Assembly: GCA_002286855.1 (NCBI GenBank)
Contig: NRSV01000073.1
Location: 1-64,000, forward strand
Direction of reading: 5' to 3'
Length of the DNA stretch: 64,000 nt
Source: Bipolaris cookei
Lineage: Eukaryota; Ascomycota; Dothideomycetes; Pleosporales; Pleosporaceae
In this document: positions 10,833 through 21,438 of the stretch, piece by piece
Position numbering within the stretch: the first letter of the stretch is position 1
How the letters are laid out: every line of letters begins with the position of its first letter
The notes under the pieces: generated by a model
The model's database searches: none
Seen by the model: only the letters and a program-made list of their open reading frames with translations
Told to the model about the DNA's origin: nothing
Position numbers and translations under genes: made by a program

Positions 10833-11084
10833 CGTCGTCGTGTCATTGAGCGTGTAAGAGGTTGCGACGTCTTTGGCAAAGGCCGCCGAAGTTGAGGATG
10901 TGTGGTTGACCAAGCAACACGATTGCGCCCGCGGGCATGCCAAGCCACTACAGCGACCCCGTCAGCACGAGCGATACGCTGGCCATGGAATTACAGAGCC
11001 GCTGCGTGTCGCGAGAATGGTGCGGTAAGCTGGTACTTGCTGATGCGGATAGTGGTGCTTGGGTTATTTGGGTAGAGCTGGCGA

Positions 11085-11370
11085 TGCAAGCCTATCCTCA
11101 ATCCCTGACAGGATTAAGGTCGAAATCGACCTATTCTACACATTATGCCAAACGGAATTATGGTCGGATAGCGCGTTTTACCCCTGGCCATCCACCCACC
11201 CGTTCGCAGTAGCAAATACTGTCTGGTCAATCTTCAAAATAGACGCAACTTCTCTTAGAGATGCAAAAAACGCACACGTATTTAACAAAATACTTCTTTA
11301 TAAGTATACAGTTAGAATAGCGTGAGTAATAGGAAAAAATATAGTAGTTACAGTGTTCGTGTTCGTGGGT
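11085..11370 (+). repeat. Dispersed repeat E, copy 1
   Basis: Blocks tatgccaaacggaattatgg, gcgcgttttacccctg, atccacccacc, cgcaacttct, gcgtgagtaat and gttcgtgggtatggcccgtg recur in the same order at 15255-15545. Shorter pieces occur at 18330-18400 and 20396-20430. A lead-in (atccctgacaggatt-aaggtcgaaatcgacc) recurs near 19640-19680. Its nature (LTR, MITE or part of a larger element) is unresolved. Confidence 0.6.
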
Positions 11371-11988
11371 ATGGCCCGTGCCAACTTAGGGTTACGCCGC
11401 GAGTTGTGCTCTGTGCTGCGCTTAGGGCTTTACCCCAAGTTAAAGCTTACAGCAATAGAACAAGAAGAGGCTAGAGACACTCCAGGAACAGGATTTGGTA
11501 TAGAGCCTTTAGGGACATATCCACTAGGCCTCGTACCGTGGCTTGAGGTGACCCGATGGCACCAATATCTTCACGGCCACCGCCTGCAGGACGTCGCGCA
11601 GCTCATTCGCCTCCCAACACATGCATCTATCGAAAATAATGATCGCCAATTGCTTGCGCTTATCGGTGTCTTTGACCGGCTTGTTGATGAAGCTCGCGCT
11701 GCCATCCTCGCTGATGAGGCAAGCGTATTCGACCAGCATCGCGTAAACAGCTTTATTCGTGGTCGGCAGTACCATCGGCCACTTCTCGTCAAGCTACAGG
11801 AAGGGACGTACAAGCGATACAAGAAAGTCTGGATGCAGCTGCTCTGTTTTGTTTCCCGGGTGGTGCTGCTGCGGCAGGCTCCTTTCCTTCACTATGTCGT
11901 CACTGATGCGCAGTCAACTGCACTAGATCGGCTATTTGCTGCCCTTCGGAAAACCCATGAAGAGGAGGATAATAGAGAGAGAGTCTAA
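11371..11988 (+). CDS. OrsD/DUF3505-like protein fragment
   Basis: 205 residues from the ATG at 11371. A PWLEVTRWHQYLHGH segment near residue 50 is followed by a long helical region with QEGTYKRYKKVWMQLLCFVSRV. This order (a W-x-x-YL-x-G entry, then a conserved W-x-x-LL-x-F helix) resembles the middle of fungal OrsD/DUF3505 proteins, which are often repeat-linked. Those proteins are usually much longer and carry N-terminal zinc fingers and a helicase-type or recombination partner, none of which is seen here. The start lies inside repeat E, so this is probably a truncated gene carried by or next to a mobile element. Expression is doubtful. Confidence 0.45.
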   Translation: MARANLGLRRELCSVLRLGLYPKLKLTAIEQEEARDTPGTGFGIEPLGTYPLGLVPWLEVTRWHQYLHGHRLQDVAQLIRLPTHASIENNDRQLLALIGVFDRLVDEARAAILADEASVFDQHRVNSFIRGRQYHRPLLVKLQEGTYKRYKKVWMQLLCFVSRVVLLRQAPFLHYVVTDAQSTALDRLFAALRKTHEEEDNRERV

Positions 11989-12410
11989 ATCGCATCAGGA
12001 TCTGTGTCTAGAGTTGTGTATCTCGTTGCTAGATCATTGTCTTAAGGGAAATGTCTACGATCCAGATATAGAATCATGTGTTAGAGTGTGGCTCTACTAA
12101 AATTAGGCGCCGGCGTTCGGCAGATCTCTCGAGCCGTTCAAAACGGCCGGTATCATTCCGGCTATTCTCTTGGTCTTCGCACGAGTTGACGATCCTTAAT
12201 CTTATGCTCTTCATCTATCCTAGACCCCTTCAAGTTAAGTGACTTTACCCCAATTTGAATGAGCGTTTTCCGACGTTCCTCTTGTGCATCGTGTTAATAC
12301 CCGCTCTAGAGCTAAACCACAACACCGTGGCATTCGAATAAGCGGTTAGCGAACAGAGCATAACTACCCCGATCTCTAGTCCTTCTATCCTAACTGAATT
12401 TGATGGTGAG
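11989..12410. other. Gene-free interval
   Basis: No coding or RNA gene recognised. The sequence is mixed and unremarkable up to the LTR at 12411. Confidence 0.4.
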
Positions 12411-12673
12411 TGTGATAGGCTAGAGCCTAGTTGGTGTGTTGTACCTCGATGGAATCTCGGCCTGCTCCTAAAATCCGGATGCCACCTAGAGCTCCGAGTC
12501 TCGGCGAGACTCGGTGCGCTCTGACCGACAACCGGAGCGACTAGGTCTTATCGACTCGATTGTGCAGGGGCAGCTAGCACTGTATATAGATAGCTACGTA
12601 GCTCAGAAGCTCAGTTCTCTATCGAATACAATCTTGTTACCAGGCATCGGTAACCTTTGCGCAGCCTCTCACA
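12411..12673. repeat. Solo LTR with perfect 5-bp target duplication
   Basis: 263 bp from TGTGATAGG to CTCTCACA, with inverted ends TGTGA/TCACA. It is flanked on both sides by GTGAG (12406-12410 and 12674-12678), the signature of LTR retrotransposon integration. The other strand of 21176-21438 carries a second copy of exactly the same length. No internal retroelement remains, so it arose by LTR-LTR recombination. An inner dyad GAGTCTCGGCGAGACTC is present. Confidence 0.9.
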
Positions 12674-12789
12674 GTGAGGTTGACAATGATGATACACTTT
12701 CGATTCAGCGTCCATATAGACAGAGATATCACAAAAGGATTGTACGTTCGCACAGGTATGCTGATGTACATAACAATAAGTGTAACTCG

Positions 12790-13822
12790 TTATCTATCCC
12801 AATCACTTTCCTCCATTGAGGGAGGCTGCAGCTCAGGGACAGACTCCAGAGTATGAGTTCCATCACAAGAAGGACAGGAGAACAACTTATTCAAGCCAAC
12901 TGCGTATGTGTGTCGCTTAGAAGTCACCCCACCCTGCCCCCCGCAATTTGGGCAAGTCTTTCCATCACCGAATCCATTTCGAGACGCCACGTACGCGCAC
13001 TCTTTCGGTCCCACATGAGCATACTGACATTTGCCACATTGAAACATGTGCTTGTGAACGCCTTCTATCTTAGGTGGATATGGCTTACTGAGTAGAAGGT
13101 CAGTTGCTAGATCCAAAGTTGAACGGAGAAGTCCTGACGTGTTCTCCGTTACAAGAATTGACTTCAACACACTGGGACGATCTGCAACGGCAGCGACAAC
13201 TAAATTCCGCAAATTCTGATGAGGTAGCCAGTCTGTTATCGTATGGTCGTAGACAAAGGTAGCAACGGTAATCCAGTCATCCTTCTCGATGGTATTTACC
13301 GCATTTGCGAACGAAGTCTTTGCAAGCTTGTAGAGCGATGTGCAGTCGTACTTATCAGCAACAATAGCGACTTGTGCATGAAGGAGGGGTTCAGACGTGT
13401 CGTATTGAGAGGCGTTGTAGCCGGCATTGTAAAAATATGATACCATGCAATCAATGGCATTGCCGAACTCTGAGTCGTCATTCAAGGTTATCGCTCCGCT
13501 CTGCGATTCCTACAACATAGCGTTGACCACTTAAAGCTCCGCTTTTAGCTCAAATCACTTACTTCGAAGCCAGCAGTGATGGCCTTCTGAAACCATATAG
13601 AGTGACAGCACGCGAGAGCTTTGTGGATTTGCCAGCTTCTTTCGCCAAAGGTCAAGGTGAGATCTGACAAGTTGCCAGCGAAAAGATATCTCCAACATGT
13701 TAGCAGTAATACCGTTTAGCGTTAGAGATTGCAGTAGCTATTTTTTCCCTCTCCTTGTGTTAGGATGCCCCGAGGATACAAACCTACCCTGAAAGATCGT
13801 GGATGAAGTTTTCAGCGGCCAT
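12790..13822 (-). CDS. BTB/POZ-domain protein with C-terminal zinc-ribbon cysteines
   Basis: Three exons: 13788-13822 (MAAENFIHDLS), 13563-13689 and 12790-13509. The introns are 13690-13787 (98 nt) and 13510-13562 (53 nt, GTAAGT). Together they encode 293 residues. The join gives a classical BTB fold of about 110 residues: LSDLTLTFG, WQIHKALACCHS, then SGAITLNDDS, YFYNAGY, and HAQVAIVADKYDCTSLYKLA. Fungal BTB proteins of this shape often bind Cul3-type ligases or other BTB partners. The C-terminus carries CxxC pairs (FQCGKCQYAH, CPNCGGQGG, CPSCDG) and a single Cys between them, predicting a zinc-binding module. The first 12-residue exon and its intron are the least certain part. Confidence 0.8.
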
Positions 13823-14303
13823 AGTCGGCTTGGAGTTGAGATAGGCCATTAGATGTGGAAGAGCGGAACTGTAGACAGATGTCTCTGAGTCTCTGAGTTA
13901 GATTTGAACGGTAGTTAGTCACCAGACTCTACACTTGATTTAACCGATCGCCGTGCGGGGTCCTGATATGCACGAAGGGTCTCACAATGAACATCACCAT
14001 GGCTAGAGGCATGCATCCGCTGAAAGGCTTAGCCCGTTCGTCCCAGAATAAGAAAGCGGCTATCAAGGCACCCAGCGGACACAGCACAGTAATACGCACA
14101 TTTTGTTAAGTTGCTGCGGACGATCGACGCTATTTCGTGCGGGGTTATGCAGTCGGGCGCAACTTCACCCCGCCAAAACCCAAATCCACCCACCACATTG
14201 AAACAACTACAATACAACGATAATTTGGCTGGAGTCCCCATCCCTTCACATCTGCAAATACGCTCCTTGATATTATCAACATACTCGCTACTTCCGCTCG
14301 AAG
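13823..14303. other. Intergenic, no gene seen
   Basis: No ORF with family resemblance on either strand. A likely promoter region for the minus-strand BTB gene lies at its left side and for the gag-like gene at its right side. No clear TATA box was singled out. Confidence 0.35.
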
Positions 14304-15005
14304 ATGTCCATCATGTCCTTAACCCCTAGAGATTGTGCAACGCTCTGGAACCAAGTTCCGCTAAACCTCCGCAACGAACCCGTTGAAACCAAATCCCCTA
14401 CTACATCAGTCGAACTCCTCGACCGACTACGAAACCTCGACTGTCAACACGTCCGGGAAGCTGCCTTTGCTCTCGGAGATCGAACCGGTACCTAAGATTG
14501 GAAAACCTCGATCAATCGGGTAAAGGACCTTTGCTCTCACAAATGCACCATCAATCACTATCCCCCACCCACCGAAACAAGAAGCCGACCCTTCAAAGTA
14601 TCTGATGTCCCGGTATTTGAAAACATCAGGGATTATGAGCGCTTCCGGAGCTCTCTCCTCATGTTCTTCCAGTCCGAAGACGCTCCTCTCCCACATGAAT
14701 ACGAACTCGCGCTACAGCGCGTACTCTTATCCTTCAAGAACCCTGACGCCCTCAGAGTCTCCCAAGGATGGAATGTCACCCTATTCATCAGTGACGACTG
14801 GACCAACACGTATACGGTCTTCATAGCTTTCCTTGACTCTAGATTCCAGTCTGTGACAATCGAGGAGGACATCCGTGAGGAATACATGGGTACGGAGAAC
14901 GATGAAGCGTTCGACTCATATGACCGGTTCCAAGCATACCACAAGAGGATCATGGAAATACGAAGACGCCCGAAATACAAGGGTCCGACTGTGGGCATGT
15001 TTTAG
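14304..15005 (+). pseudogene. Retrotransposon gag-like protein with one internal stop
   Basis: From ATG 14304 one frame runs to TAG 15003, broken only by TAA at 14493-14495. Without the stop it would be 233 residues. It has an N-terminal helix (TTSVELLDRLRNLD), a linker with FKVSDVPVFEN, then a helical domain with YERFRSSLLMFF and LALQRVLLSF, followed by FIAFLDSRF. This order resembles capsid domains of LTR-retrotransposon Gag. No protease, reverse transcriptase or integrase follows. Instead an LTR-like hairpin starts 13 bp later. It is most likely an internally deleted retroelement. A domesticated capsid gene is the alternative. Confidence 0.5.
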
Positions 15006-15017
15006 GTGGTTGATAGG

Positions 15018-15045
15018 ATCCGGGTGCTCGAGTGAGCACCCGGAT
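15018..15045. repeat. Perfect 12-bp-stem hairpin
   Basis: ATCCGGGTGCTC (15018-15029), a 4-nt loop, then GAGCACCCGGAT (15034-15045). A similar GTCC...GGAC/ATCCGG arrangement occurs near the end of the copia-D LTRs. Probably part of an LTR following the gag-like gene. There is no T-run to suggest a terminator. Confidence 0.75.
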
Positions 15046-15139
15046 TCTGTGACTAGTCAGCACGCACGATCTGCCGCGATTCAATTCATTTGGATCAGCG
15101 TGGATCAAACAACAGGACAACACAATCAATCCAATCAGT

Positions 15140-15205
15140 AGTTACAGTTATGTAGGCAGCGAGCCCTCATGGCTCATTGTTTTTAACCAAATAGTTAACT
15201 AAGAC
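15140..15205 (+). repeat. LTR start-region relic, TGTTAC family
   Basis: GTTATGTAGGCAGCGAGCCC-TCAT-GGCTCATTG is a degraded version of the TATA plus start-site dyad seen at 8374, 20151 and 20822. Only this short block is recognisable. Confidence 0.4.
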
Positions 15206-15254
15206 AACAGTAAATTCCGCTTAGCAGCCTACTTGCAAAGTATTCTGTCCACAG

Positions 15255-15545
15255 CACCCTACACAATATGCCAAACCGAACTATGGTCCCTTGTGAACAA
15301 TGGTCGGATAGCGCGTTTTACCCCTGCCCATCCACCCACCACTTCGCCGTAGCAAACACCGTCGGAATGATGTTTAAAACAGATGCAACTTCTACTTTAG
15401 ATGTAGCATACTCGTGCACGTTCAGTGCACTACATTCTATTATCATGCGACCTACGTAGCGTGAGTTATCAGATAAAATAGGGGAGAGAGTTGGTGTTCG
15501 TGGGCATGGCCCGTGCTAACTTACTGTTGCGCTGAGGGCTTCATC
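15255..15545 (+). repeat. Dispersed repeat E, copy 2
   Basis: It begins near atgccaaaccgaactatggt and ends with gttcgtgggcatggcccgtg, collinear with 11140-11390. The reading frame that continues as the OrsD-like gene in copy 1 is closed here by an early stop. Confidence 0.6.
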
Positions 15546-15614
15546 TCATGATAATTCGAGCATATCCAACTGTAATCTTTGATTATTAGAGTAGAACTTG
15601 TAGAATGCTGCAGT

Positions 15615-16640
15615 TTAGTCCGCTGGCAAGGGAGGAAAAATACCGTCTGGAATACGGGTGTTGGATGGTAGCTGCTTTATGACTTCGAGAGCAGATTTTG
15701 CGTTGTGTAATTTCCCGTTGCGGATGGCCTGGATGACTTTGGCACAGATACGCGCGCACAACTTGTCGACCAAGTCACCCGGATTGTCTCGTGCCGTCAC
15801 GCATCGGATTGCACGACAGGCCTTCGGGAGGGAATCGCTCGTCTGCACCAAGACATCTGCACAAATTCGAGAGAACCTTCTGTTTGTGACGGTGAGATTT
15901 TGAACCTGTGCGACATTTCGAACAATTTCTAATAAGAGCTCATCAGGTAGTGCTAGTAGGCTGGTACCCATCTCGATGGAGTTGGAAATCTTGATAACCT
16001 CATTGTGCCTCATTTTTCGCGGTGGATACGCTTTCTCAGCCTCCAAAGGATTGATCTTGTCCTTATCCATAAGGTACTCGTAATTATCTACAACGGTCCC
16101 GCAGAACTCAGACCAAGCCTTGCCGAGATACTCGTGGGCCTTGGCTTGCTCATTGGGACTCAAGTCACTGTAGTCGATGCTCCAGCGAGCGAGCTGTTTC
16201 CAGCTATATAGAGACATACTTGGCGCGCCAACCATAACTTGGTAGAATTCGTGTGACATAGAATTGCTGCAGTAAGTAAAGTCAGCAATTAGCACTAGGC
16301 TTTTGGATGCTTAGGACAAAAATGGGAGATACCTGAATAAATTTGGGTTGTCAGTGTTCACTGTATAGGGTATGCCTGCAGCTAGCAATCCTGGGTACGG
16401 GTGTTCCTTTACGTTTCTGCAGACGTGCAAGAGCTCGTTTGAAATGGGGCACAACTCGATGCAGATGCCAGAGTTGGTTTCGTTTTTCCAAAGAAGATCG
16501 GTAAGACATCTGTTAAAAGCAATTATTGAACGAACGCTGCAGCTTACTGGTGATATTTCAGAGCACAAAGGTATCAGCAATCGACTGCTGCGGAAGCTAG
16601 GCTGGATCAGGGTTATTCGAGGCAATCGAGATACTCCACG
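15615..16640 (-). pseudogene. Adenosine-deaminase (ADGF/ADA2-like) C-terminus fused to an F-box
   Basis: An exon at 16333-16509 encodes SGICIELCPISNELL, HPYPGLLAAGIPYTVNTDNPNLF. After a 66-nt GT-AG intron (16267-16332) an exon from 16266 continues NSMSHEFYQVMVGAP and WKQLARWSIDYSDLSPNE. These are the last motifs of fungal ADGF-type adenosine deaminases (adenosine to inosine), including the Asp of the TDN motif. The same exon then runs on without a stop into LPDELLLEIVRNV, VTNRRFSRICADVLV, an F-box-like helix set, ending at 15615. The N-terminal two thirds, with the HxH metal site and HAGE-type motif, is absent or mutated beyond recognition upstream, where stops appear. Enzyme activity is therefore unlikely. 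Confidence 0.7.
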
Positions 16641-17042
16641 GAACAGTGAAGTTTCGTCTTAAGGTCAGGAGCAGTTATTGCGGTGCCAGCGAGAGTTGAT
16701 GTCTCTGAGGCACGACGTGGTAGGCTTTATTGGTCTAGTTTTCCGTATCCATGACGCTATCTGGGTTGAGCTTTGCGAATCTATCATCATAGAGAGGTGA
16801 AGTAAGGACTGCATCTAGGATATAATGCATGTGACATCCGTCTTCGTAGATTTTAGCCTCATCGGCTCGTTTCTAAGTGCCATAATTTGTCGCATCGGTG
16901 TCTACCCTTCTTGGTCTATTTGCTGATGAAAGGTTTTCTCCAATCTGAATCTATGTCGCACAAGGATGCTTGGCTTGCATGGCAGGGCAACACACCTCAT
17001 TCGCGCCACTGTCATAAGCCTACGATAGTTGTATTCTACGAC

Positions 17043-18204
17043 ATGGCGCCTATAGTCGTTTCTCCGTGGCCAAGCTCTCCCGACGTCGCACGTCTCGTCC
17101 AGGATCGGCTCTCCAGAGTCCAGCAGCAGTTCCTCGCTTGCTCTCCAACCAGGCTGAGCGACCTTCGTATAGTAGTAGATGAGCTCTCAACTATTTCCAA
17201 GACATGCGATAGGGTCTTGAAGGACATAGAGACGCAAGAAGAAGAAACTGATGTAGTCACCGCGTTCAAGGAGCTCGAAGTTGCTCTCGATTGGGCCAAG
17301 TGTATGTTTTCGTGCCTATAGTCAATTTGGAAGGCGGGTAACTGAGGCTTCTAGTAGTTCTCCAGTATGTACACACCGAATGCAGTCGAAGCGAACACAA
17401 GTTTCTTTTCCGTGCACACCGCAATATGACCGGCGAGACTGGCAGTTTTGAGCCGGCAGCACGCAATGTCATTTTCAACGAGCGATTGCGAAAGAAAAAT
17501 ACTGTGCAGGCTTTTGTGAAAGCAATAGGAGCGCATTTAGGAAAGACACAGGTCCAAAAAGAGACAGGTGTAAAGCAAAAGACGATGTTCACATCTATGA
17601 GTCCGATCCTTGAATGGGCTCTACATACTACAAAGAACAAGTGGTCAGACAACAATGCAGACGACCGGGCCTCTCTGGTGGTTTTTGACATGAAGAGACT
17701 CAGGGAGATTCAGAATGTCGCCCTATTCCGCGTGTCGGACGTTACCCGTTTCCTGGAGTCACAGAATCAATCGCACCTGATCAGCTCGCAGTTGCGAGAC
17801 TGGGCTAGAAATTGCGATGAGTATGTGACGATGGGGAAGGAGGTCAAAGATGCAGTTGTACGAATGATTCCGTGGTCCGAGCTGCGGTACATGCCGATTA
17901 TCAATAGCGAATTTATCAGAGCATACACACTGGGAAGATACTGCCAATGGAGAGATGAGCGGAACTACGAAGTGTACAGTGCGGAGGAGGTGGGGGGATG
18001 ATTGTACAATCGGCAAAGGTGCTAGCAGGAGGAGAGAGTATTAGTTCTGGAATAGCTCGCGAGATGATGCAACTGATTGTTGAGCCGGAGGTCTCATTCT
18101 GGGGGATCAACACAGCTGCTAGTGGGAAAGAGATCATAGATAGATGCGAGGATATCTTCGAGGGAGACATGGTAGAGAGTATGTCTCAGGCCAGCTTGCT
18201 TTGA
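17043..18204 (+). pseudogene. DUF7587-like protein, frameshifted at a G6 run
   Basis: Exon 1 is 17043-17301 (from MAPIVVSPWP). The intron is 17302-17354 (GTATGT...TTCTAG, 53 nt). Exon 2 opens at 17355 and contains FLFRAH, FTSMSPILEWALHTT, ASLVVFDMKRL and a C-terminal REEV/RYCQWRDERN part. This resembles the fungal domain DUF7587, whose function is unknown. The frame closes at TGA 17999, directly after six G (17992-17997). With one more base the protein would continue for 68 residues to 18204. The N-terminal exon looks coiled-coil and may be a Fun_N-like or unrelated helix region. One base in a homopolymer makes sequencing error as likely as true decay. Confidence 0.55.
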
Positions 18205-19891
18205 GTAATAAAGTTGAGAGGACGAAATTAGGGTTAGTTATGAGGGTTCTTAGGTGCTAGAGTAATACTGAGTGAAGACTGGGGTACCCTAAAAAGCTGA
18301 GGTAGTGTAGGAAACCTAGGTACTCTACTCGGTATGCCAAACCGAACTATGGTCTCTTGGGAACAATAATCGGATAACGCGTTTTATCCATGCAAATTCA
18401 TCTCGCTAACTACTCCTTATAACTTTTCCTAATCTCACGACGCTCTAGCCCTTGCTCTATCTTACACGCACGTGCGCACCCATACGCGTAAACGTAACAC
18501 TTCCTTAGTCATGTTACATGCGCATTGATCAGTATGCCTCGGCAGTACTGAGAACACAGGACAATGGCATGGTTGGAAGGATTGTGGCGCGGTGTCTGGG
18601 GCTGTAATCATCCAAACTGCTTACTGGTCCATGCGCGTAAGCGTTTTCCAGGATCGTAACACTCCCTTAGCGCTAACTACAGCTAGAGATTGCTTATGAT
18701 TACAAACCAGTAGTCAATTTAGAGGGTGCACGTTCCCATGTCCTTGATCGAGCCAATTGGGTCTTCGGTAGATGAAGATGTTTCTCGCCTAAGGAAAAGG
18801 GTTCGCGATGACGTGAACATCCAGGCTAGAGCATTCCCGTGACAGAGATTGCCTCTCTAGATTGCACTACGCCTAGAAATTCAGGGCAACTACAAACATC
18901 GCCGGGAAATGAGTCTTGTGAAGCTTGCTATAAGTTCTTAGTCGTCACTCTACTTGTTGAGCTTGTAAGTGAATGTCCTAGAAGACTGGCGCCTGAGCTG
19001 AGCCAACATAGCAACTATGTTGTTTCGATTTCTGCTCAATTCAAGTGCTCGCTAACTCTATCCTCAATCCCTATCCTGACAGTTATTCCACAAAGAACAA
19101 ACCTTTGTTCCATTTTTGCGGCCCGCGCTCTTGGTTCGCAGGGCGCTTATTCCCCCTCCTCTCTCTCTCAATATATAGATGACTTGGATTCCATACTCTC
19201 TCTCCTGTAAGCCACCTGCCTTAGATGCAGGAGACTCGCTAGCGATTCGTCTCGTCAATATATGACTGTTTACACGTGGTTTACTCGCTTTGGTCTCGTG
19301 CTGTGCTCACATCCGACTATGTAACAGCCTAATATCCACATATAGTTATCCCGCGTGGGATGACAAATAGTTCGTATGCGCAAATCGGAAGCTGCAAGGA
19401 GTGTGTACGGTGAGCTAAGTCGCATCTTTCGAACTGCTTACCGTTTGTGGGCGTAAGCATTTCGAATGTGAGCATACGCTCAAGCAGCTAGCTGTCATCA
19501 GCATGTCACGTATGCCAGGCATACCAGGGACCACATGTGCAGATTTAGAAGCTGGGAACCGGATGTACAATTATGTAATAGGGATTGCGGCCTTACCCCT
19601 ACGCACAGCTGCGCAACGGTTTTGAACAGTCTCACCCTATCCCCAATCCCTCACAGGATTGAGGTCGAAATCGACCTTGATCCCAGATTTCTTGGCGAAT
19701 TTGCAGACCTAATCGATATGGGGCGCGAACTGTACCTAGTATATGATGCTACGTGGATTTGACTTCGATCCATCCTATCCTGGTAATTACGCACCCCTGA
19801 TCCAAAAATGCGTGTATTCAACGCGGATCAGACAATGATAATAGCCCATTATAGTCTAGCGCGACTCAATCCCTTAATTTCCGCGGTTTAG
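18205..19891. other. Repeat relic zone without genes
   Basis: It contains a piece of repeat E (18330-18400), an LTR relic with minus-strand start TGTTACGATCCTGG at about 18660 (body to about 18480) and another shared piece near 19430-19480 (gaactgcttaccg, gcgtaagc). The repeat-E lead-in lies at 19640-19680. ORFs here (for example 18839-19210) show no family features and were not accepted. Confidence 0.5.
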
Positions 19892-20160
19892 TGTTACGAA
19901 CCTGAGAAGAGGGCACAGCGAAAAGATATGGAAAGAAAGAAGGAAGAAGCCTATGTCAAGACCTATCTCTTTCACACTCACATATCGACCAATGACGCAA
20001 GCACAGCCCCACGTTCCACACGCTTGGCGGAACGCCACCATGGAACAAGTCACGTGTGTTCCACATGGTCCATAAGAACCCACGACGTACCACGCGTGGA
20101 ACAATACGACACAACATGGAACGTATGGAACATGGACAAGTATATAGCAATAGGCATTGA
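19892..20160 (+). repeat. Partial LTR, TGTTAC family, TGGAAC variant
   Basis: Starts TGTTACGAACCTGAG, matching the sense start of the LTR at 34143-34537. It reaches the TATA box (agtatatagc, about 20138) and the start-site block AATAGGCATTGAGCCCC. E-box CACGTG is at 20051-20056. After the start site the sequence switches to another dispersed block (caggtattgcgttatgg), so the 3' half is missing. Confidence 0.65.
20013..20131. promoter_or_regulatory. GTTCCA/TGGAAC motif array in LTR U3
   Basis: Six exact hexamers in 119 bp: GTTCCA at 20013 and 20058, and TGGAAC at 20041, 20097, 20117 and 20126. They lie on both sides of the E-box and upstream of the TATA box. No other LTR copy in the window has this enrichment. 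Confidence 0.5.
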
Positions 20161-20395
20161 GCCCCATTCAGGTATTGCGTTATGGAATGCCCTCCATTCC
20201 AAAACTAAACTCTGTTAGGCTTAGCGTTAGGGATTCGCGGAATTCTAGAAGCGTTGAATAATAGTCAAGATCATGCTAGAAATTCGTGCACACTGTATAA
20301 GTGATGCAGGAAAGTTATGCGCATCGAACAAGCTGCTTCTTGTCGTGCTGCGATATAGATGGCGCAAGTTGTTCAATAGCGTCTGCTGGAGGGTT

Positions 20396-20430
20396 GGTGT
20401 TCGTAGGCGTGGCCCATGCTGACTACAGCT
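20396..20430 (+). repeat. Repeat E terminal fragment
   Basis: gttggtgttcgtaggcgtgg-cccatgctgac matches the right end of repeat E copies 1 and 2. The flanking sequence does not match. Confidence 0.45.
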
Positions 20431-20646
20431 TGCTGATACCCTAACTGAGTGTACTGTAACGACTGTGGTAAGCGTCTTGGCGGTAAGTGTACAAGCAACT
20501 TCCGGACGAGGTTTAGGTGAAAGCTGGCTACGTATATAACTAACATCATAGCGAGGCATAATTACTCATCTCATCCGATTTTTGTCCCCTGGAGACATAG
20601 TTTTGCGTCGCCCTGTATAAGAATGAACCTATCGCCAGGACGTTGG

Positions 20647-21015
20647 TGTTACGATCCTGGAAACCGGTGACACGCTTGGACCAGTAAGCAGTTTGAAGGA
20701 TCACACCGTGAGACAACTACGCCGCAATCCTGCAGCCAGACCCCGGACGATCACGTGACCTGCTCTGATCTGTAGTGCTTGGCACAACAGAGCAACAGAG
20801 CACTCTGCATCACACCTTAGTATATAGCAATAGGCATTGAGCCCTTATGGCTCGATGTGTTCAACTTAAGTTACGAGTACAAGTACCTACAATACAATAG
20901 TTACTTGCAGTGACATTGTTCATATCACCTTGTTGCTTCATCCGCGAAAATCAACCTCAAGAGCCTTGACATCAGAAGTCTTATATTACTTCCACTCAAG
21001 ACCCTAACGTCCGTC
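20647..21015 (+). repeat. LTR, TGTTAC family, CAGAGC variant
   Basis: Starts TGTTACGATCCTGG. It has E-box TCACGTGAC near 20750, CAGAGC/GCTCTG copies at 20762-20812, TATATA near 20822, the start-site dyad GAGCCCTTATGGCTC, then the transcribed part ending CTTCCACTCAAGACCCTAAC. The last few bases (normally CTCTTAACA) are degraded. Confidence 0.65.
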
Positions 21016-21175
21016 CCTGTGGGTCGAACATCCCTCCACAACGAACCACCAACATTGCTCAAGGACGTTACGCCCAAGCCATAGATACTTTCAGATTTAA
21101 GTACTCATTCATATGCTCTTTAGATCCACCTCTACCTATCACAAGTCTTGAATAGCAAAATTACAGCAGTCTAAG

Positions 21176-21438
21176 TGTGAGAGGCTGCGCAAAGGTTGCC
21201 GATGCCTGGTAACAAGATTGTATTCGATAGAGAACTGAGCTTCTGAGCTACGTAGCTATCTATATACAGTGCTAGCTGCCCCTGCACAATCGAGTCGATA
21301 AGACCTAGTCGCTCCGGTTGTCGGTCAGAGCGCACCGAGTCTCGCCGAGACTCGGAGCTCTAGGTGGCATCCGGATTTTAGGAGCAGGCCGAGATTCCAT
21401 CGAGGTACAACACACCAACTAGGCTCTAGCCTATCACA
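21176..21438. repeat. Second copy of the 263-bp LTR
   Basis: Inverted relative to 12411-12673, exactly the same length, with only scattered differences. The left flank is ctaag. On the right CTAAG occurs three bases away, so a duplication is not clean. It abuts LINE-2 sequence. Confidence 0.85.

Noticed and set aside
18839..19210. 123-codon plus-strand ORF
   Set aside because: Composition and content show no domain or signal, and it lies in a zone of LTR relics.
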